From an uncultured Alphaproteobacteria bacterium (GTDB taxonomy: Bacteria > Pseudomonadota > Alphaproteobacteria > HIMB59 > GCA-002718135), in assembly GCA_902518895.1 (NCBI GenBank), contig CABYHL010000009.1:1-38020 (forward strand): DNA of 38,020 nucleotides, read 5' to 3'. The notes beneath the pieces were generated by a model that searched no databases, was not told the origin of the DNA, and saw only the letters and a program-made list of their open reading frames with translations. The stretch's first letter is position 1. Each line of letters begins with the position of its first letter. Of this stretch, positions 16,935 to 25,703 are shown in pieces. The position numbers and the translations under genes were made by a program.

Positions 16935-18206
16935 ATGAAAAAAATATTATTATTTTTTATTACAATTCTATTTTCATTGAATGCCTATGCTGTAACAAAT
17001 GTTACTTTTTGGCATATGGAAGGTGTTCCACACCGAGTAGATAGAATTCAAACATTAATAGATGAATTTAATTCTGCTAATCCAGATATTAATGTTACAC
17101 AAGAAGTTCAAAACTGGGGTGAAATTTATGCTAAAGCTCCTGCCTCTGTAGCAGCTGGAACTGCACCAGAAATATTAGTTGGTATTCCAGATTTTACTCC
17201 TATACTCGCTGATATGGGTGCAGCACAACCTGTTGAGGATTTTGTTGCAGAGTTAGATTCAAAATATGGTTTTTACCAAAAAGCACTCGATCAATATACT
17301 TATAATGGGCATACATGGGCTGTTCCTTTATGGAACATGGGTTTATCACTATGGTATAGAAAAAGTGATTTTGAAGCTGCTGGAATTGAGCCGCCAAAAA
17401 CTTGGTCTGATTTAAAAAAAGCTGCAAAAGCTCTTACTAAAGACGGTGTTTATGGAATAGGTCTTCCTGGCAATAAACAACTGTATACTGATCAAACAAT
17501 CTATAGTTTTATGGTTAACTCAGGTGCAGAAGAAATTTACAATTCTGATGGCACTTTGAGATTTGATAATCCTCAAACTGTAGCAGCATATGATGTTTAT
17601 AAAGAATTATATCAATATTCTGCACCTGATGCAGCAAACTGGACTTGGGGTGAAGCCGAAGCATGTTTTGCAAGTAAAGGTTGTGCAATGATATTGCAGT
17701 TTACTGTTATTTCTACATATGACTCACAAGCTGGCGGAGATGCAAGTGACCTAGGTGTTATTCAAATCCCTTATGCAAATGGTAAAGCTCATAGAGCTGG
17801 AACTGTTTCATATGTTAATTCTGCAATGATTATGACTGCTGATGAGGCAAAAATGGAAGCTTCTAAAAAGTTTCTAAGTTTCTTAATGGAGCCTGGAAAT
17901 TATGGAAGATTTATCAACATGGAGCCAGGATTATTTTTACCAATAACTGAAGCTGGTAGTAAAGATTCAACTTATTGGGACGATCCTGTTGTTGTAAAAT
18001 ATAAATCACAAGTAGAAACAATGTTAGATAATTCGACAAGAGGAAGTCTATTTGGTTTTACGAATGGTAATACTTTTACAAGCATATCATCTATATCAGC
18101 TCAGAATTTATTAGCTCAAACTCTTCAACTAACTTTAATCGATGGCAAAAGTGCAAAAGATGCAGTTAGTGAAGGTATGGAAATAATGACTGAAGCTATT
18201 GAATAA
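16935..18206 (+). CDS. Sugar ABC transporter substrate-binding protein (family 1)
   Basis: A 423-residue periplasmic binding protein. A signal peptide covers residues 1-19 (hydrophobic core, cleavage after AYA). The mature N-terminus VTNVTFWHMEG, then INVTQEVQNWGEIYAKAPASVAAGTAPEILVG, are typical of carbohydrate-binding family 1 proteins (MalE/UgpB-like), as is WAVPLWNMGLSLWYRKSDFEAAGI with aromatic ligand-stacking residues. A GAGG-type Shine-Dalgarno (AGTGAGGAAAA) precedes ATG. It has fewer Ile/Lys codons and a richer codon mix than its neighbours, consistent with high expression. It is followed by a hairpin and two permease genes. Confidence 0.93.
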   Translation: MKKILLFFITILFSLNAYAVTNVTFWHMEGVPHRVDRIQTLIDEFNSANPDINVTQEVQNWGEIYAKAPASVAAGTAPEILVGIPDFTPILADMGAAQPVEDFVAELDSKYGFYQKALDQYTYNGHTWAVPLWNMGLSLWYRKSDFEAAGIEPPKTWSDLKKAAKALTKDGVYGIGLPGNKQLYTDQTIYSFMVNSGAEEIYNSDGTLRFDNPQTVAAYDVYKELYQYSAPDAANWTWGEAEACFASKGCAMILQFTVISTYDSQAGGDASDLGVIQIPYANGKAHRAGTVSYVNSAMIMTADEAKMEASKKFLSFLMEPGNYGRFINMEPGLFLPITEAGSKDSTYWDDPVVVKYKSQVETMLDNSTRGSLFGFTNGNTFTSISSISAQNLLAQTLQLTLIDGKSAKDAVSEGMEIMTEAIE

Positions 18207-18218
18207 TTAAAAACTTTT

Positions 18219-18241
18219 CAGCACCTCTATTAGAGGTGCTG
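18219..18241 (+). terminator. Intra-operon hairpin carrying the next gene's ribosome binding site
   Basis: A perfect 10-bp stem CAGCACCTCT / AGAGGTGCTG with a 3-base loop lies 12 bases after the binding-protein stop. The following TTATTTCTG is only partly T-rich, so it is probably a partial terminator or an mRNA 3'-end stabiliser. GAGGTG in the 3' arm (18234-18239) is the only good Shine-Dalgarno for the GTG start at 18250. Confidence 0.85.
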
Positions 18242-18249
18242 TTATTTCT

Positions 18250-19122
18250 GTGAAAAAAAATAATATTGAAGGCTGGTTATTTGTATCTCCACTAGTTATT
18301 TGGATTTCCCTTATTATTTTAGTTCCAATTTATATAGCATTTGAATTAAGTTTATTTAATGTCAAGATAATTGGTACATCAGGAAAATTTGTAGGTATTG
18401 ATAACTACATAAAATTATTTGGTAAATCAAAATTTCTAAATGCTTCATTAAATAGCTTTTACTGGATAATTGGAAATGCAATCTGCCAAACATTTTTTGC
18501 ATTCACTATTGCCTTAACTATAAATTATAAATTTCCAGGTAAAAAGATTATGGCTAACTGGATTATTTTATCATTTATTATTCCAACAGTAGTTGTTGTA
18601 GTAATTTGGAAATTAATGTTGAGTAGTAGTAGTGGTGTCATAAATTCAGTTTTAATTGATATTGGATTATTAGATGAAGCAACAGGTTTTTTTAGTTCTC
18701 CTAATAAAGCTTTTATAAGTTTAGTTCTAATAAACTCATGGAGGTGGAGTCCTTTTTTAGCATTAATTATTCTTTCTGGACTCAATTCTATTAATAGAGA
18801 AATGTATGATGCATCTAAAGTTGATGGAGCAAATTTTGTTCAGCAATTTCTTTTCATTACATTTCCAAATCTCAAAAGCGTTCTTTTTGTCTTAGGTCTA
18901 GTTGGTACATTATTATCATTTAATATTTTTGACATTATTTGGTTAATCACAAAAGGTGGGCCATCAAGTGCTACAACTACATTACCATTATTAATTTATG
19001 AAACTGCGTTTACTAAATTTAGAATTAGTCAAGCTGCGACCTTATCAATAGTTACTAGTTTTTTGTTATTACTATTTTCAATAATATTTATCAAATCTAT
19101 GGCGCCAAAAGAAGATGATTAA
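18250..19122 (+). CDS. Sugar ABC transporter permease (MalF/UgpA-like)
   Basis: A 290-residue inner-membrane permease with six helices. The N-terminal WLFVSPLVIW and the EAA loop MYDASKVDGANFVQQFLFITFPNL near residues 183-207 are diagnostic of the MalF-type subunit; the loop contacts the ATPase. The GTG start at 18250 gives the expected N-terminus and no ATG is available nearby. Its ribosome binding site lies within the upstream hairpin, which should lower its synthesis relative to the binding protein. The last 8 bases overlap the next permease gene. Confidence 0.92.
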   Translation: MKKNNIEGWLFVSPLVIWISLIILVPIYIAFELSLFNVKIIGTSGKFVGIDNYIKLFGKSKFLNASLNSFYWIIGNAICQTFFAFTIALTINYKFPGKKIMANWIILSFIIPTVVVVVIWKLMLSSSSGVINSVLIDIGLLDEATGFFSSPNKAFISLVLINSWRWSPFLALIILSGLNSINREMYDASKVDGANFVQQFLFITFPNLKSVLFVLGLVGTLLSFNIFDIIWLITKGGPSSATTTLPLLIYETAFTKFRISQAATLSIVTSFLLLLFSIIFIKSMAPKEDD

Positions 19123-19945
19123 AGAAAATAATATCAAATTTTTATTTTTAAGCTTATCTTTACTCTTAATTATACTTATTTTTTTCTTTCCTTTTTTTTG
19201 GATAATCACATCATCTTTTAAAAGTCCTGAAGAAATTATTGCTACATCAACAACTATTATTCCTAGATCTTTTACTTTAGAACATTATAATAAAATATTA
19301 TTTAACTCAGATTTTTTTATATATTTAAAAAATAGTTTGATAGTTTCATTTTCGTCTATGGTGATATCAATCATTCTATCTGTATCAGCAGCTTATGGCT
19401 TACATAAACTTAAATTTTATGGAAATAAATTTGTAGAATATTCTCTTTTAGTGACCTATGCTTTTCCAGGAGTCATTTTATTAGTTCCTATTTATTTATT
19501 GTTTGCAAAAGTAAATCTGCTTAACAGCTACTTTGCTTTAATTATTGTTAATGTTTTATTTGCCACTCCATTTGCAGTTTGGATGTTAAAAGCTTTTTTT
19601 AAGTTAATTCCTAATGAAATAGAGGAGGCGGCATATATTGATGGAGCATCAAGATATGTTGTAATATCAAAAATTATTGTTCCATTAGCTGCTCCTGGCA
19701 TAGCAAGTGTATCAATTTTTTGTTTTATAATATCTTGGACTGAATATCTTTTTGCTTCTATATTAATTAGTGGCGATGATTTGAAAACCTTACCAGTTGG
19801 TTTAGCTGGAATAGTTGGTCAATACCAAATTGATTGGGGTTTTTTATTATCCGGTGCTGTTCTTGCAAGTTTACCAGTGATATTATTATTTGTATTTATT
19901 GGAAAATATTTTGTATCTGGTTTAACTGAAGGTGCTGTAAAATAA
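19115..19945 (+). CDS. Sugar ABC transporter permease (MalG/UgpE-like)
   Basis: A 276-residue permease with six helices and the EAA loop EEAAYIDGASRYVVISKIIVP near residues 170-190. SSFKSPEEI near 30 and the closing YFVSGLTEGAVK are typical of MalG-type subunits. It starts inside the 3' end of the other permease gene, giving tight coupling. No ATP-binding (MalK/UgpC) gene follows, so the transporter must use an ATPase encoded elsewhere, as known for shared MsmK-type subunits. Confidence 0.92.
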   Translation: MIKENNIKFLFLSLSLLLIILIFFFPFFWIITSSFKSPEEIIATSTTIIPRSFTLEHYNKILFNSDFFIYLKNSLIVSFSSMVISIILSVSAAYGLHKLKFYGNKFVEYSLLVTYAFPGVILLVPIYLLFAKVNLLNSYFALIIVNVLFATPFAVWMLKAFFKLIPNEIEEAAYIDGASRYVVISKIIVPLAAPGIASVSIFCFIISWTEYLFASILISGDDLKTLPVGLAGIVGQYQIDWGFLLSGAVLASLPVILLFVFIGKYFVSGLTEGAVK

Positions 19946-19968
19946 AGCAATATAATTAATGAGGAATT

Positions 19969-20142
19969 ATGACTGATAAAGATTTTAAAAATATAGATGA
20001 TATTCAAAGAATTTTAAAATACATAGAAAAAGGTAAACTTGATATTGAATCTTGGGCTAATATAGAGGAACTAAAAAATAGTTTAAAATTATTAATAGAA
20101 GAGCATAAAGATTATATGGATCATATGAAACTTCATCATTAA
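19969..20142 (+). CDS. Small acidic helical protein, unknown function
   Basis: A 57-residue frame from ATG 19969 to TAA 20140-20142, preceded by GAGGA with proper spacing. The sequence starts MTDKDFKNIDDIQRILKYIEKG, is very rich in Lys, Asp and Glu, looks like two or three amphipathic helices, and ends in DHMKLHH. It is soluble with no cysteine. It is placed 23 bases after the permease gene and 21 before another small protein gene, so co-transcription with the transporter is possible. No family recognised. Confidence 0.65.
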   Translation: MTDKDFKNIDDIQRILKYIEKGKLDIESWANIEELKNSLKLLIEEHKDYMDHMKLHH

Positions 20143-20163
20143 TTTTATAAAGAAGGAGGTAGA

Positions 20164-20448
20164 ATGTCAGTAGCAAGAATAACAACAATCAATTTTAAAT
20201 CTAAGGAAGATGCTGATGAGTCAATAAATGATTATTCAGAAAAAGCACCATCTGAATTCCCTGAGGCTGAACAATTATTACAAATACGAGCAAGTGATAC
20301 AACTGTTATGGCTATTTCTTTATATGCTGATAATGATGCAATGGAACGTGCTTCAGCTGCTAGAGCCAAAAGAATGAGTAATAATGAAAAAACATTTGAT
20401 GTTGTTGATACAAAAACTGGTGAAGTAACATTAAATCATAAAAATTAA
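20164..20448 (+). CDS. Small protein, dimeric alpha/beta-barrel (ABM/Dabb) type
   Basis: A 94-residue protein with the pattern strand (MSVARITTINFKS), helix (EDADESINDYSEKAPSEFP), strand (LLQIRASDTTVMAISLYAD), helix (DAMERASAARAKRMS). This matches one ferredoxin-like subunit of the dimeric alpha/beta-barrel superfamily (antibiotic monooxygenase or stress-responsive Dabb type). No catalytic residues are identifiable. The Shine-Dalgarno AAGGAGGT is near-perfect, implying high expression. It lies upstream of tRNA-Arg. Confidence 0.7.
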   Translation: MSVARITTINFKSKEDADESINDYSEKAPSEFPEAEQLLQIRASDTTVMAISLYADNDAMERASAARAKRMSNNEKTFDVVDTKTGEVTLNHKN

Positions 20449-20455
20449 ATAAGGA

Positions 20456-20532
20456 GTGCCCGTAGCTCAGTAGGATAGAGCACCAGATTCCTAATCTGGG
20501 GGCCGCATGTTCGAATCATGCCGGGCACGCCA
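20456..20532 (+). tRNA. tRNA-Arg (anticodon CCT)
   Basis: The sequence folds as a tRNA: acceptor GTGCCCG/CGGGCAC, D arm with AGCTCAG-TAGGATAGAGC, anticodon stem CCAGA/TCTGG around loop TTCCTAA (anticodon CCT), and T arm with GTTCGAATC. The discriminator is G and CCA is encoded at 20530-20532. CCT reads AGG arginine codons. A plus-strand frame that begins in this tRNA is not the ureD start. Confidence 0.95.
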
Positions 20533-20581
20533 AATATTCATTTTCATATATTTTCTTTCGATTATACTTAATTTAACAATT

Positions 20582-21376
20582 ATGGACAAATTACTTCAAA
20601 GGTCAAATGGTGAAATTAATATTGAATTATTAGATAATGATTTTTCAAAATTTTTTCAAAGTGGTTGTTGTAAAATTTTAAATCCAAATAATTATAATAA
20701 ATGTAACGAATTAGTTTTAATTAACACTGCAGGAGGTATTACTTGTAATGATAATATTGAAATTAATGCTACAATTCATAATTCTGAATTAAGTATTTCT
20801 ACACAAGCCGCTGAAAAGATTTATTCAGGAATAGGTGATCCTGCTAAAGTAGACATAAATATCAATTTAAATAATTCAACTTTGTATTGGCTGCCCAAAG
20901 AGTTAATTTTATTTGATAATTCAAAATTAAGAAGAAGTATAAATATTAATCTATCAAATAATTCTAATTTGATTTTTTGTGAAACTACAATTTTTGGAAG
21001 AAAAGCAATGTCTGAAAAAATTAAAAATATTTCTTTTTCTGATCAATGGAAAATTTTTACGAATTCTACAATAAAGCATTTTGAAGCAATTAATATAAAA
21101 GGGTCAACTATTGATAATTTTAAAAACAATTATACATTTGATAATCAATCATCTTTATCAACAATTTTAATTTTTGGCGATATTATTCATCAACTTGAGT
21201 CTGAGTTAAGTAAAGTTATAAAAAACTTAGAAAATCATTATTGTGAAATGACAAAATTTGATGATAAGATTGTAATTAGGTGCTTAGCCGATGATAATTA
21301 TGATTTAAAAAAAACACTAAATTTTATTATGAAAAATATAATAAATGATAAACTACCAAAAAGTTGGGATCTATAA
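20582..21376 (+). CDS. ureD: Urease accessory protein UreD
   Basis: A 264-residue UreD (UreH) protein, part of the UreD-UreF-UreG complex that loads nickel and CO2 into apo-urease. Family landmarks are LVLINTAGGITCNDNIEINATI near residues 42-65 (the usual LVNTAGGLTGGD block with one Gly replaced), ISTQAAEKIYSG (STQAAE-KIYR type) and STLYWLPKELILFDNSKLRRSININL (WLPQETILFD). The start is ATG 20582; longer versions would run into the tRNA. It begins the operon ureDABCEFG and its TAA directly abuts the ureA ATG. Confidence 0.92.
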   Translation: MDKLLQRSNGEINIELLDNDFSKFFQSGCCKILNPNNYNKCNELVLINTAGGITCNDNIEINATIHNSELSISTQAAEKIYSGIGDPAKVDININLNNSTLYWLPKELILFDNSKLRRSININLSNNSNLIFCETTIFGRKAMSEKIKNISFSDQWKIFTNSTIKHFEAINIKGSTIDNFKNNYTFDNQSSLSTILIFGDIIHQLESELSKVIKNLENHYCEMTKFDDKIVIRCLADDNYDLKKTLNFIMKNIINDKLPKSWDL

Positions 21377-21679
21377 ATGAAATTAACACCAAGAGAAAAA
21401 GATAAGTTAATGGTCAGTATGGCAGCTAATGTTGCCAGAAAACGTTTAGAAAGAGGTGTTAAACTTAATTACCCAGAAGCTATAGCTTTGATAACAGATT
21501 TTGTCATAGAAGGTGCAAGAGATGGAAAAATGGTGTCAGAATTGATGGAAACAGGTGCACACGTAGTAAAAAAAGAAGATTGTATGGATGGTATTCCAGA
21601 CATGATACCTGAAGTGCAGGTTGAAGCAACATTTCCAGATGGAACAAAATTAGTAACAGTACATAAACCAATTAGATAA
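21377..21679 (+). CDS. ureA: Urease gamma subunit
   Basis: A 100-residue gamma subunit of standard length. It starts [27 protein letters not shown] and contains [20 protein letters not shown] and the closing [18 protein letters not shown], all characteristic. It assembles with UreB and UreC into the (UreABC)3 enzyme. ATG directly follows the ureD stop and its own stop overlaps the ureB ATG (TAATG). Confidence 0.97.
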   Translation: MKLTPREKDKLMVSMAANVARKRLERGVKLNYPEAIALITDFVIEGARDGKMVSELMETGAHVVKKEDCMDGIPDMIPEVQVEATFPDGTKLVTVHKPIR

Positions 21680-21987
21680 TGAAACCTGGTGAAATAATAA
21701 CAAAACAAAATAGTGACATTAATTTGAATGATAAAAGTCAATCAATTATTTTAAAAGTTTCAAATAGTGGAGATCGACCAATACAAGTTGGTAGTCATTA
21801 TCATTTTGCTGAAACAAATGAATATTTAATATTTGATAGAGAAGAATCAAAAGGTATGCGTTTAGATATACCCTCAGGTACAGCTGTTCGTTTTGAACCA
21901 GGTCAATCAAAAGATGTAGAATTAATTCCAATAACCGGAAATAGAAAAATATTTGGTTTTAATAAAAAAGTTATGGGTCAATTGTAA
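21679..21987 (+). CDS. ureB: Urease beta subunit
   Basis: A 102-residue beta subunit beginning MKPGEI, with [21 protein letters not shown], the most conserved block, and [24 protein letters not shown] near the C-terminus. The protein is structural in the urease complex. One-base overlaps with ureA and with ureC (TAATG at both ends) indicate tight translational coupling. Confidence 0.97.
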   Translation: MKPGEIITKQNSDINLNDKSQSIILKVSNSGDRPIQVGSHYHFAETNEYLIFDREESKGMRLDIPSGTAVRFEPGQSKDVELIPITGNRKIFGFNKKVMGQL

Positions 21988-23693
21988 TGAAAAAAATAAA
22001 AAGAGAAGCTTATGCCGATATGTATGGACCAACAACTGGTGATAAAGTCAGACTTGCTGACACTGAACTTTTTATTGAAGTGGAAAAAGATTTAACAACA
22101 TATGGAGAAGAAGTAAAATTTGGTGGAGGAAAAGTTATTCGAGATGGAATGGGGCAATCTCAAGTATCTCGCAAAGACGGTGCTGTTGATACAGTTATAA
22201 CAAACGCTTTAATTGTTGATGTAAATGGAATTTATAAAGCTGATATTGGTCTTAAAGATGGTTTAATTAATGAAATTGGAAAAGCGGGTAATCCAGATAC
22301 ACAACCAAATGTAAATATTATTATTGGGCCTGGAACAGAAATAATTGCTGGTGAAGGCAAAATTATAACAGCTGGCGGATTTGATAGTCATATACATTTT
22401 ATTTGTCCTCAGCAAATAGATGATGCACTTCATTCAGGTATCACAACAATGTTGGGAGGTGGAACTGGCCCTGCTCATGGTACTTTAGCAACTACAGTTA
22501 CACCTGGACCATGGCATATAGAGAAAATGATACAATCAGCAGATGCTTTTTCTATGAACTTGGCTTTTGCTGGTAAAGGAAATAGTTCATTGCCTAAAGC
22601 ACTTGAAGAACAAGTAATTGCTGGTGCAAGTTCCTTAAAATTGCATGAAGATTGGGGCACAACCCCAGCAGCAATAGATAATTGTTTAAATGTAGCTGAT
22701 GATCATGACATTCAAGTAATGATTCATACAGATACGTTAAATGAAAGTGGATTTGTTGAAAGTACAATTAAAGCAATTAATGGACGAACAATTCACGCTT
22801 TTCATACTGAAGGAGCTGGTGGGGGTCATGCTCCGGATATAATTAAAGTATGTGGAGAACAGTATGTTATTCCGTCATCTACAAATCCAACAAGACCATA
22901 CACAGTTAATACAGTTGAAGAACATTTAGATATGTTAATGGTTTGCCATCACTTAGATAAATCAATACCTGAAGACGTTGCTTTTGCTGAAAGTCGAATT
23001 CGAAAGGAAACAATTGCAGCGGAAGATATACTGCATGACATGGGTGCTTTTTCAATAATTGCTTCTGATAGTCAGGCCATGGGTCGTGTTGGAGAGGTTA
23101 TTATTAGAACATGGCAAACAGCACATAAAATGAAAGTTCAACGGGGACAATTAAAAGAAGAGCAGGGTAATAACGACAATGTAAGAGTTAAAAGATACAT
23201 TGCTAAATATACAATTAATCCTGCAATAGCACATGGTATTTCTGATCATATTGGAAGTATCGAAAAAAATAAACGTGCTGATATTGTTATTTGGGACACT
23301 GCTTTCTTTGGAGTTAAACCTGAAATGGTATTACAAGGCGGAAGTATTGCTTCGGCACAAATGGGTGATCCAAATGCTTCTATTCCAACACCTCAACCAG
23401 TATATTCTAGACCAATGTTTTCTTCTTTTGGAAAATCATTAGAAAAATCTACTGTTACTTTTGTAAGTAAAGTTTCTTTAGATAAAGAATCATTTAAAAA
23501 CTCTGGAGTAAGTAAATCTCTGTTACCCGTAAAAAATATTAGAAAAATTTCTAAAAAAGATATGATGTTAAATGATTATTGTCCGAAAATAGAAGTGAAT
23601 CCAGAAACTTATGAAGTTTTAGCAGATGGAGAATTAATTACCTGTGAGCCAGCTGAAACACTACCTTTAGCTCAACGTTATTTTATGTATTAA
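21987..23693 (+). CDS. ureC: Urease alpha subunit (catalytic)
   Basis: The 568-residue catalytic subunit hydrolyses urea to ammonia and carbamate. All active-site residues are visible: nickel ligands His135 and His137 (DSHIHF), carbamylated Lys218 ([10 protein letters not shown]), His247 (IHTDT), His273 ([11 protein letters not shown]) and Asp361 (SDSQAMG). Substrate and flap residues His220, Cys320 and His321 (VCHHLD) are also present. The numbering is one above Klebsiella, and the length is normal, so the enzyme should be active once nickel is loaded. Confidence 0.98.
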   Translation: MKKIKREAYADMYGPTTGDKVRLADTELFIEVEKDLTTYGEEVKFGGGKVIRDGMGQSQVSRKDGAVDTVITNALIVDVNGIYKADIGLKDGLINEIGKAGNPDTQPNVNIIIGPGTEIIAGEGKIITAGGFDSHIHFICPQQIDDALHSGITTMLGGGTGPAHGTLATTVTPGPWHIEKMIQSADAFSMNLAFAGKGNSSLPKALEEQVIAGASSLKLHEDWGTTPAAIDNCLNVADDHDIQVMIHTDTLNESGFVESTIKAINGRTIHAFHTEGAGGGHAPDIIKVCGEQYVIPSSTNPTRPYTVNTVEEHLDMLMVCHHLDKSIPEDVAFAESRIRKETIAAEDILHDMGAFSIIASDSQAMGRVGEVIIRTWQTAHKMKVQRGQLKEEQGNNDNVRVKRYIAKYTINPAIAHGISDHIGSIEKNKRADIVIWDTAFFGVKPEMVLQGGSIASAQMGDPNASIPTPQPVYSRPMFSSFGKSLEKSTVTFVSKVSLDKESFKNSGVSKSLLPVKNIRKISKKDMMLNDYCPKIEVNPETYEVLADGELITCEPAETLPLAQRYFMY

Positions 23694-23694
23694 A

Positions 23695-24138
23695 ATGGAT
23701 ACTTCATTCAAAATTACTCATCACAATAATGATAAAGAAGTATTTGATGAAATTTCACTATCTTATGAAGAAAGATTTATTCGTAGAAAAAAACTTATAG
23801 CAAATAATGGTACTGAATTTTTAGTTAATCTTGAAGAAACCGTCAGTGTTAATGAAAATCATTATTTTGAATTAGACAATGGAAAATTAATTAAAGTTAT
23901 ATCTAAAGAAGAAAATTTAATTGAAATAACGGGTGATAATTTAAAGCAAATCATATGGCACATAGGAAATAGACATTTGCCATGTCAAATTGAAGAAAAC
24001 AGAATTCTTATTCAAGATGATGCTGTAATTCTTGATATGGTTCTAAAATTACACGGAAATGTAAAAAAGGTTTTTGAAAAATTTAAACCTGAAGGTGGTG
24101 CTTATGGTATGGGCAGAACACATAGCCACAAACATTAA
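23695..24138 (+). CDS. ureE: Urease accessory protein UreE (nickel chaperone)
   Basis: A 147-residue UreE. The N-terminal domain contains RKKLIANNGTEFLVNLEE, and the C-terminal metal-binding domain has IIWHIGNRHLPCQIEENRILIQDD with the conserved nickel-site His in GNRHLP. It closes with GGAYGMGRTHSHKH. The histidine tail is short (three His), unlike Klebsiella UreE, so it is a delivery chaperone more than a nickel store. It follows ureC by one base. Confidence 0.93.
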   Translation: MDTSFKITHHNNDKEVFDEISLSYEERFIRRKKLIANNGTEFLVNLEETVSVNENHYFELDNGKLIKVISKEENLIEITGDNLKQIIWHIGNRHLPCQIEENRILIQDDAVILDMVLKLHGNVKKVFEKFKPEGGAYGMGRTHSHKH

Positions 24139-24139
24139 A

Positions 24140-24775
24140 ATGAAAAAATTTAAAGATCCTCATCAAATATTACAAGTATGGTTTTCATCTTCCTTTCCTA
24201 TTGGTTCTTACGCATACTCTCATGGTTTAGAAGCCCTGATTGATGATAAAAAAATTAAAAATAATAATGATGTTAAAGAATTTTTAGATGCCCTTTTATT
24301 TTATGGAACATTAAGAAATGACTATATTTTTATGAAGTCTATTTACAAAGGTGACGAAATTAATCAATTAATCTTAGCAAGTGCTTCTTCTAAAGAAAGG
24401 CAAATAGAAATGATAGATATGGGAAATTCTTTTCGTAAAATCATGAAAGATAGTTGGGAATTATCTTTACCTGAAAATACATCATTTATATATTGTTTAG
24501 CAAAAGCTGGATTACATTTTAATATTAAATTTGATGATTTAATTAAGTTTTATCTACAATCATTCATTTCTAATCTAATAAATGTATGTGTAAAACATAT
24601 CCCAATGTCTCAAAAAGATGGACAGAGTCTTAATGTTAATTTTATTAATCAAATTCAAGAATTTTTAAGTCATTCAGATAAACTGACTCTTAAAGATATA
24701 GGTACAACTTTTTTTATTGGTGATATTTTTGCTATTAAGCATGAATATTTAGACTCAAGGATTTATTTGACATGA
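24140..24775 (+). CDS. ureF: Urease accessory protein UreF
   Basis: A 211-residue helical protein. I chose ATG 24140, one base after the ureE stop, because it gives the normal N-terminus: [24 protein letters not shown] (family LLQLASPALPVGAFSYSQGLE). A longer frame from 24074 lies inside ure[16 protein letters not shown] near residue 152-166 fits the family's conserved K-x-x-P-L-GQ block. UreF gates the GTPase activity of UreG in the activation complex. Its stop overlaps the ureG ATG (ATGA). Confidence 0.9.
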   Translation: MKKFKDPHQILQVWFSSSFPIGSYAYSHGLEALIDDKKIKNNNDVKEFLDALLFYGTLRNDYIFMKSIYKGDEINQLILASASSKERQIEMIDMGNSFRKIMKDSWELSLPENTSFIYCLAKAGLHFNIKFDDLIKFYLQSFISNLINVCVKHIPMSQKDGQSLNVNFINQIQEFLSHSDKLTLKDIGTTFFIGDIFAIKHEYLDSRIYLT

Positions 24776-25383
24776 ATAATATAAATGGACCTTTAAAAGT
24801 TGGTATTGGCGGCGGAATAGGGACTGGTAAAACAAGTTTAACAGAAGCGTTATGTCGTTATTTATCTAAAAAAGTCTCTATGGCAGTTATTTCAAATGAT
24901 ATTTATACAACTGAAGATGCCGAATATCTAATGAAAGCACAAGTTCTACCAATAGAGAGAATTAAAGGTGTTGAAACTGGGGGATGTCCACATACTGCTA
25001 TAAGAGAAGATTGTAGTATCAATTTACTTGCAGTTGATGAAATGAAAAAAAAATTTCCAGATTTAGAGTTAATCCTGATTGAGTCAGGTGGTGATAATTT
25101 AGCAGCAACTTTTAGTCCAGAGTTAGTTGATTTAACAATTTATATGATAGATGTGGCTCAAGGTGCTGACATACCCAGAAAAAAAGCACCAGCAATTAGA
25201 AAGTCTGATTTACTCGTAATTAATAAAGTTGACCTTGCCCCATATGTTGATGTTGATTTAGAGCAAATGAAAGAGGATGTGAATGAAGCCAGAAATGGTT
25301 TACCGTATATTTTTGGTGAAATGAAAAATAATAACGGAATTGAAAAAATTTCTGACTTCTTAATTTCTCAAGGTGGATTATAA
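24772..25383 (+). CDS. ureG: Urease accessory GTPase UreG
   Basis: A 203-residue SIMIBI-class GTPase that powers nickel insertion. Present are [14 protein letters not shown] (P-loop, residues ~10-23), [12 protein letters not shown], the nickel-binding [11 protein letters not shown] (CPH motif), [15 protein letters not shown] and NKVDLAPYV (G4). The P-loop reads GGGIGTGKT where most UreG have GPVGSGKT; the Lys and Thr needed for nucleotide and Mg binding are kept. It ends the operon, and its TAA directly abuts the stop of the convergent small gene, with no terminator between. Confidence 0.96.
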   Translation: MNNINGPLKVGIGGGIGTGKTSLTEALCRYLSKKVSMAVISNDIYTTEDAEYLMKAQVLPIERIKGVETGGCPHTAIREDCSINLLAVDEMKKKFPDLELILIESGGDNLAATFSPELVDLTIYMIDVAQGADIPRKKAPAIRKSDLLVINKVDLAPYVDVDLEQMKEDVNEARNGLPYIFGEMKNNNGIEKISDFLISQGGL

Positions 25384-25641
25384 CTATTCTACTTTTTGTA
25401 AAGAATAGACCGTATCTGTACTATTAAATTTTGAATCAAATTCTTTAGATTTTGGATCATCAAATAAAGCATAAAATTTTTCTTCATCAGTAACATTACA
25501 CATAATCATTACATGGCCATCTTTAACGAAAGCCATATCAAATGCATCTGTATATTTGGCAATATCATCTTTAAAAAAATTGTATAATTCCATGTAATCT
25601 TCTTTGGTAAAAGATCCTTTTGATACAACACATAAATTCAT
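25384..25641 (-). CDS. Small protein under a SAM-type riboswitch, possible alpha/beta-barrel
   Basis: An 85-residue protein with strand (MNLCVVSKGSF), helix (EDYMELYNFFKDDIAKY), strands (FDMAFVKDGHVMIMCNVTD), helix (EKFYALFDDPKSKEFDSKF) and strand (TVYSLQKVE), the layout of a ferredoxin-like dimeric-barrel protein. A DUF3764-like assignment is possible but uncertain. The start has AGGAG seven or so bases upstream. Upstream on the minus strand lie an intrinsic terminator and a SAM-II/V-like aptamer, so expression should fall when S-adenosylmethionine is high. No enzymatic residue can be named. Confidence 0.7.
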   Translation of the reverse strand: MNLCVVSKGSFTKEDYMELYNFFKDDIAKYTDAFDMAFVKDGHVMIMCNVTDEEKFYALFDDPKSKEFDSKFNSTDTVYSLQKVE

Positions 25642-25654
25642 AATTATCTCCTAC

Positions 25655-25690
25655 AAAAAATATCCTCACCATTTTTCTTAATGGGAGGAT
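25655..25690 (-). terminator. Leader terminator of the SAM-type riboswitch
   Basis: Read on the minus strand, ATCCTCCCATT pairs with AATGG-T-GAGGAT (11 bp with one bulged base) around a purine loop, and is followed by ATTTTTTG. This is a good intrinsic terminator placed between the aptamer and the Shine-Dalgarno of the small gene starting at 25641, the position expected for a transcription-attenuation platform. Confidence 0.75.
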
Positions 25691-25703
25691 AAATTTATAC
25701 GTA

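Noticed and set aside
20510-20532. tRNA-Arg 3' end as a phage or island attachment site
   Set aside because: No second copy of the tRNA 3' end and no integrase gene is seen in the window, and ordinary urease genes follow.
20507-20581. Upstream extension of the ureD frame starting inside the tRNA
   Set aside because: It would use tRNA-Arg sequence as coding DNA; ATG 20582 gives the expected UreD N-terminus.
24074-24139. Longer ureF start within ureE
   Set aside because: The added residues are out-of-frame ureE sequence; ATG 24140 right after the ureE stop fits the UreF family.
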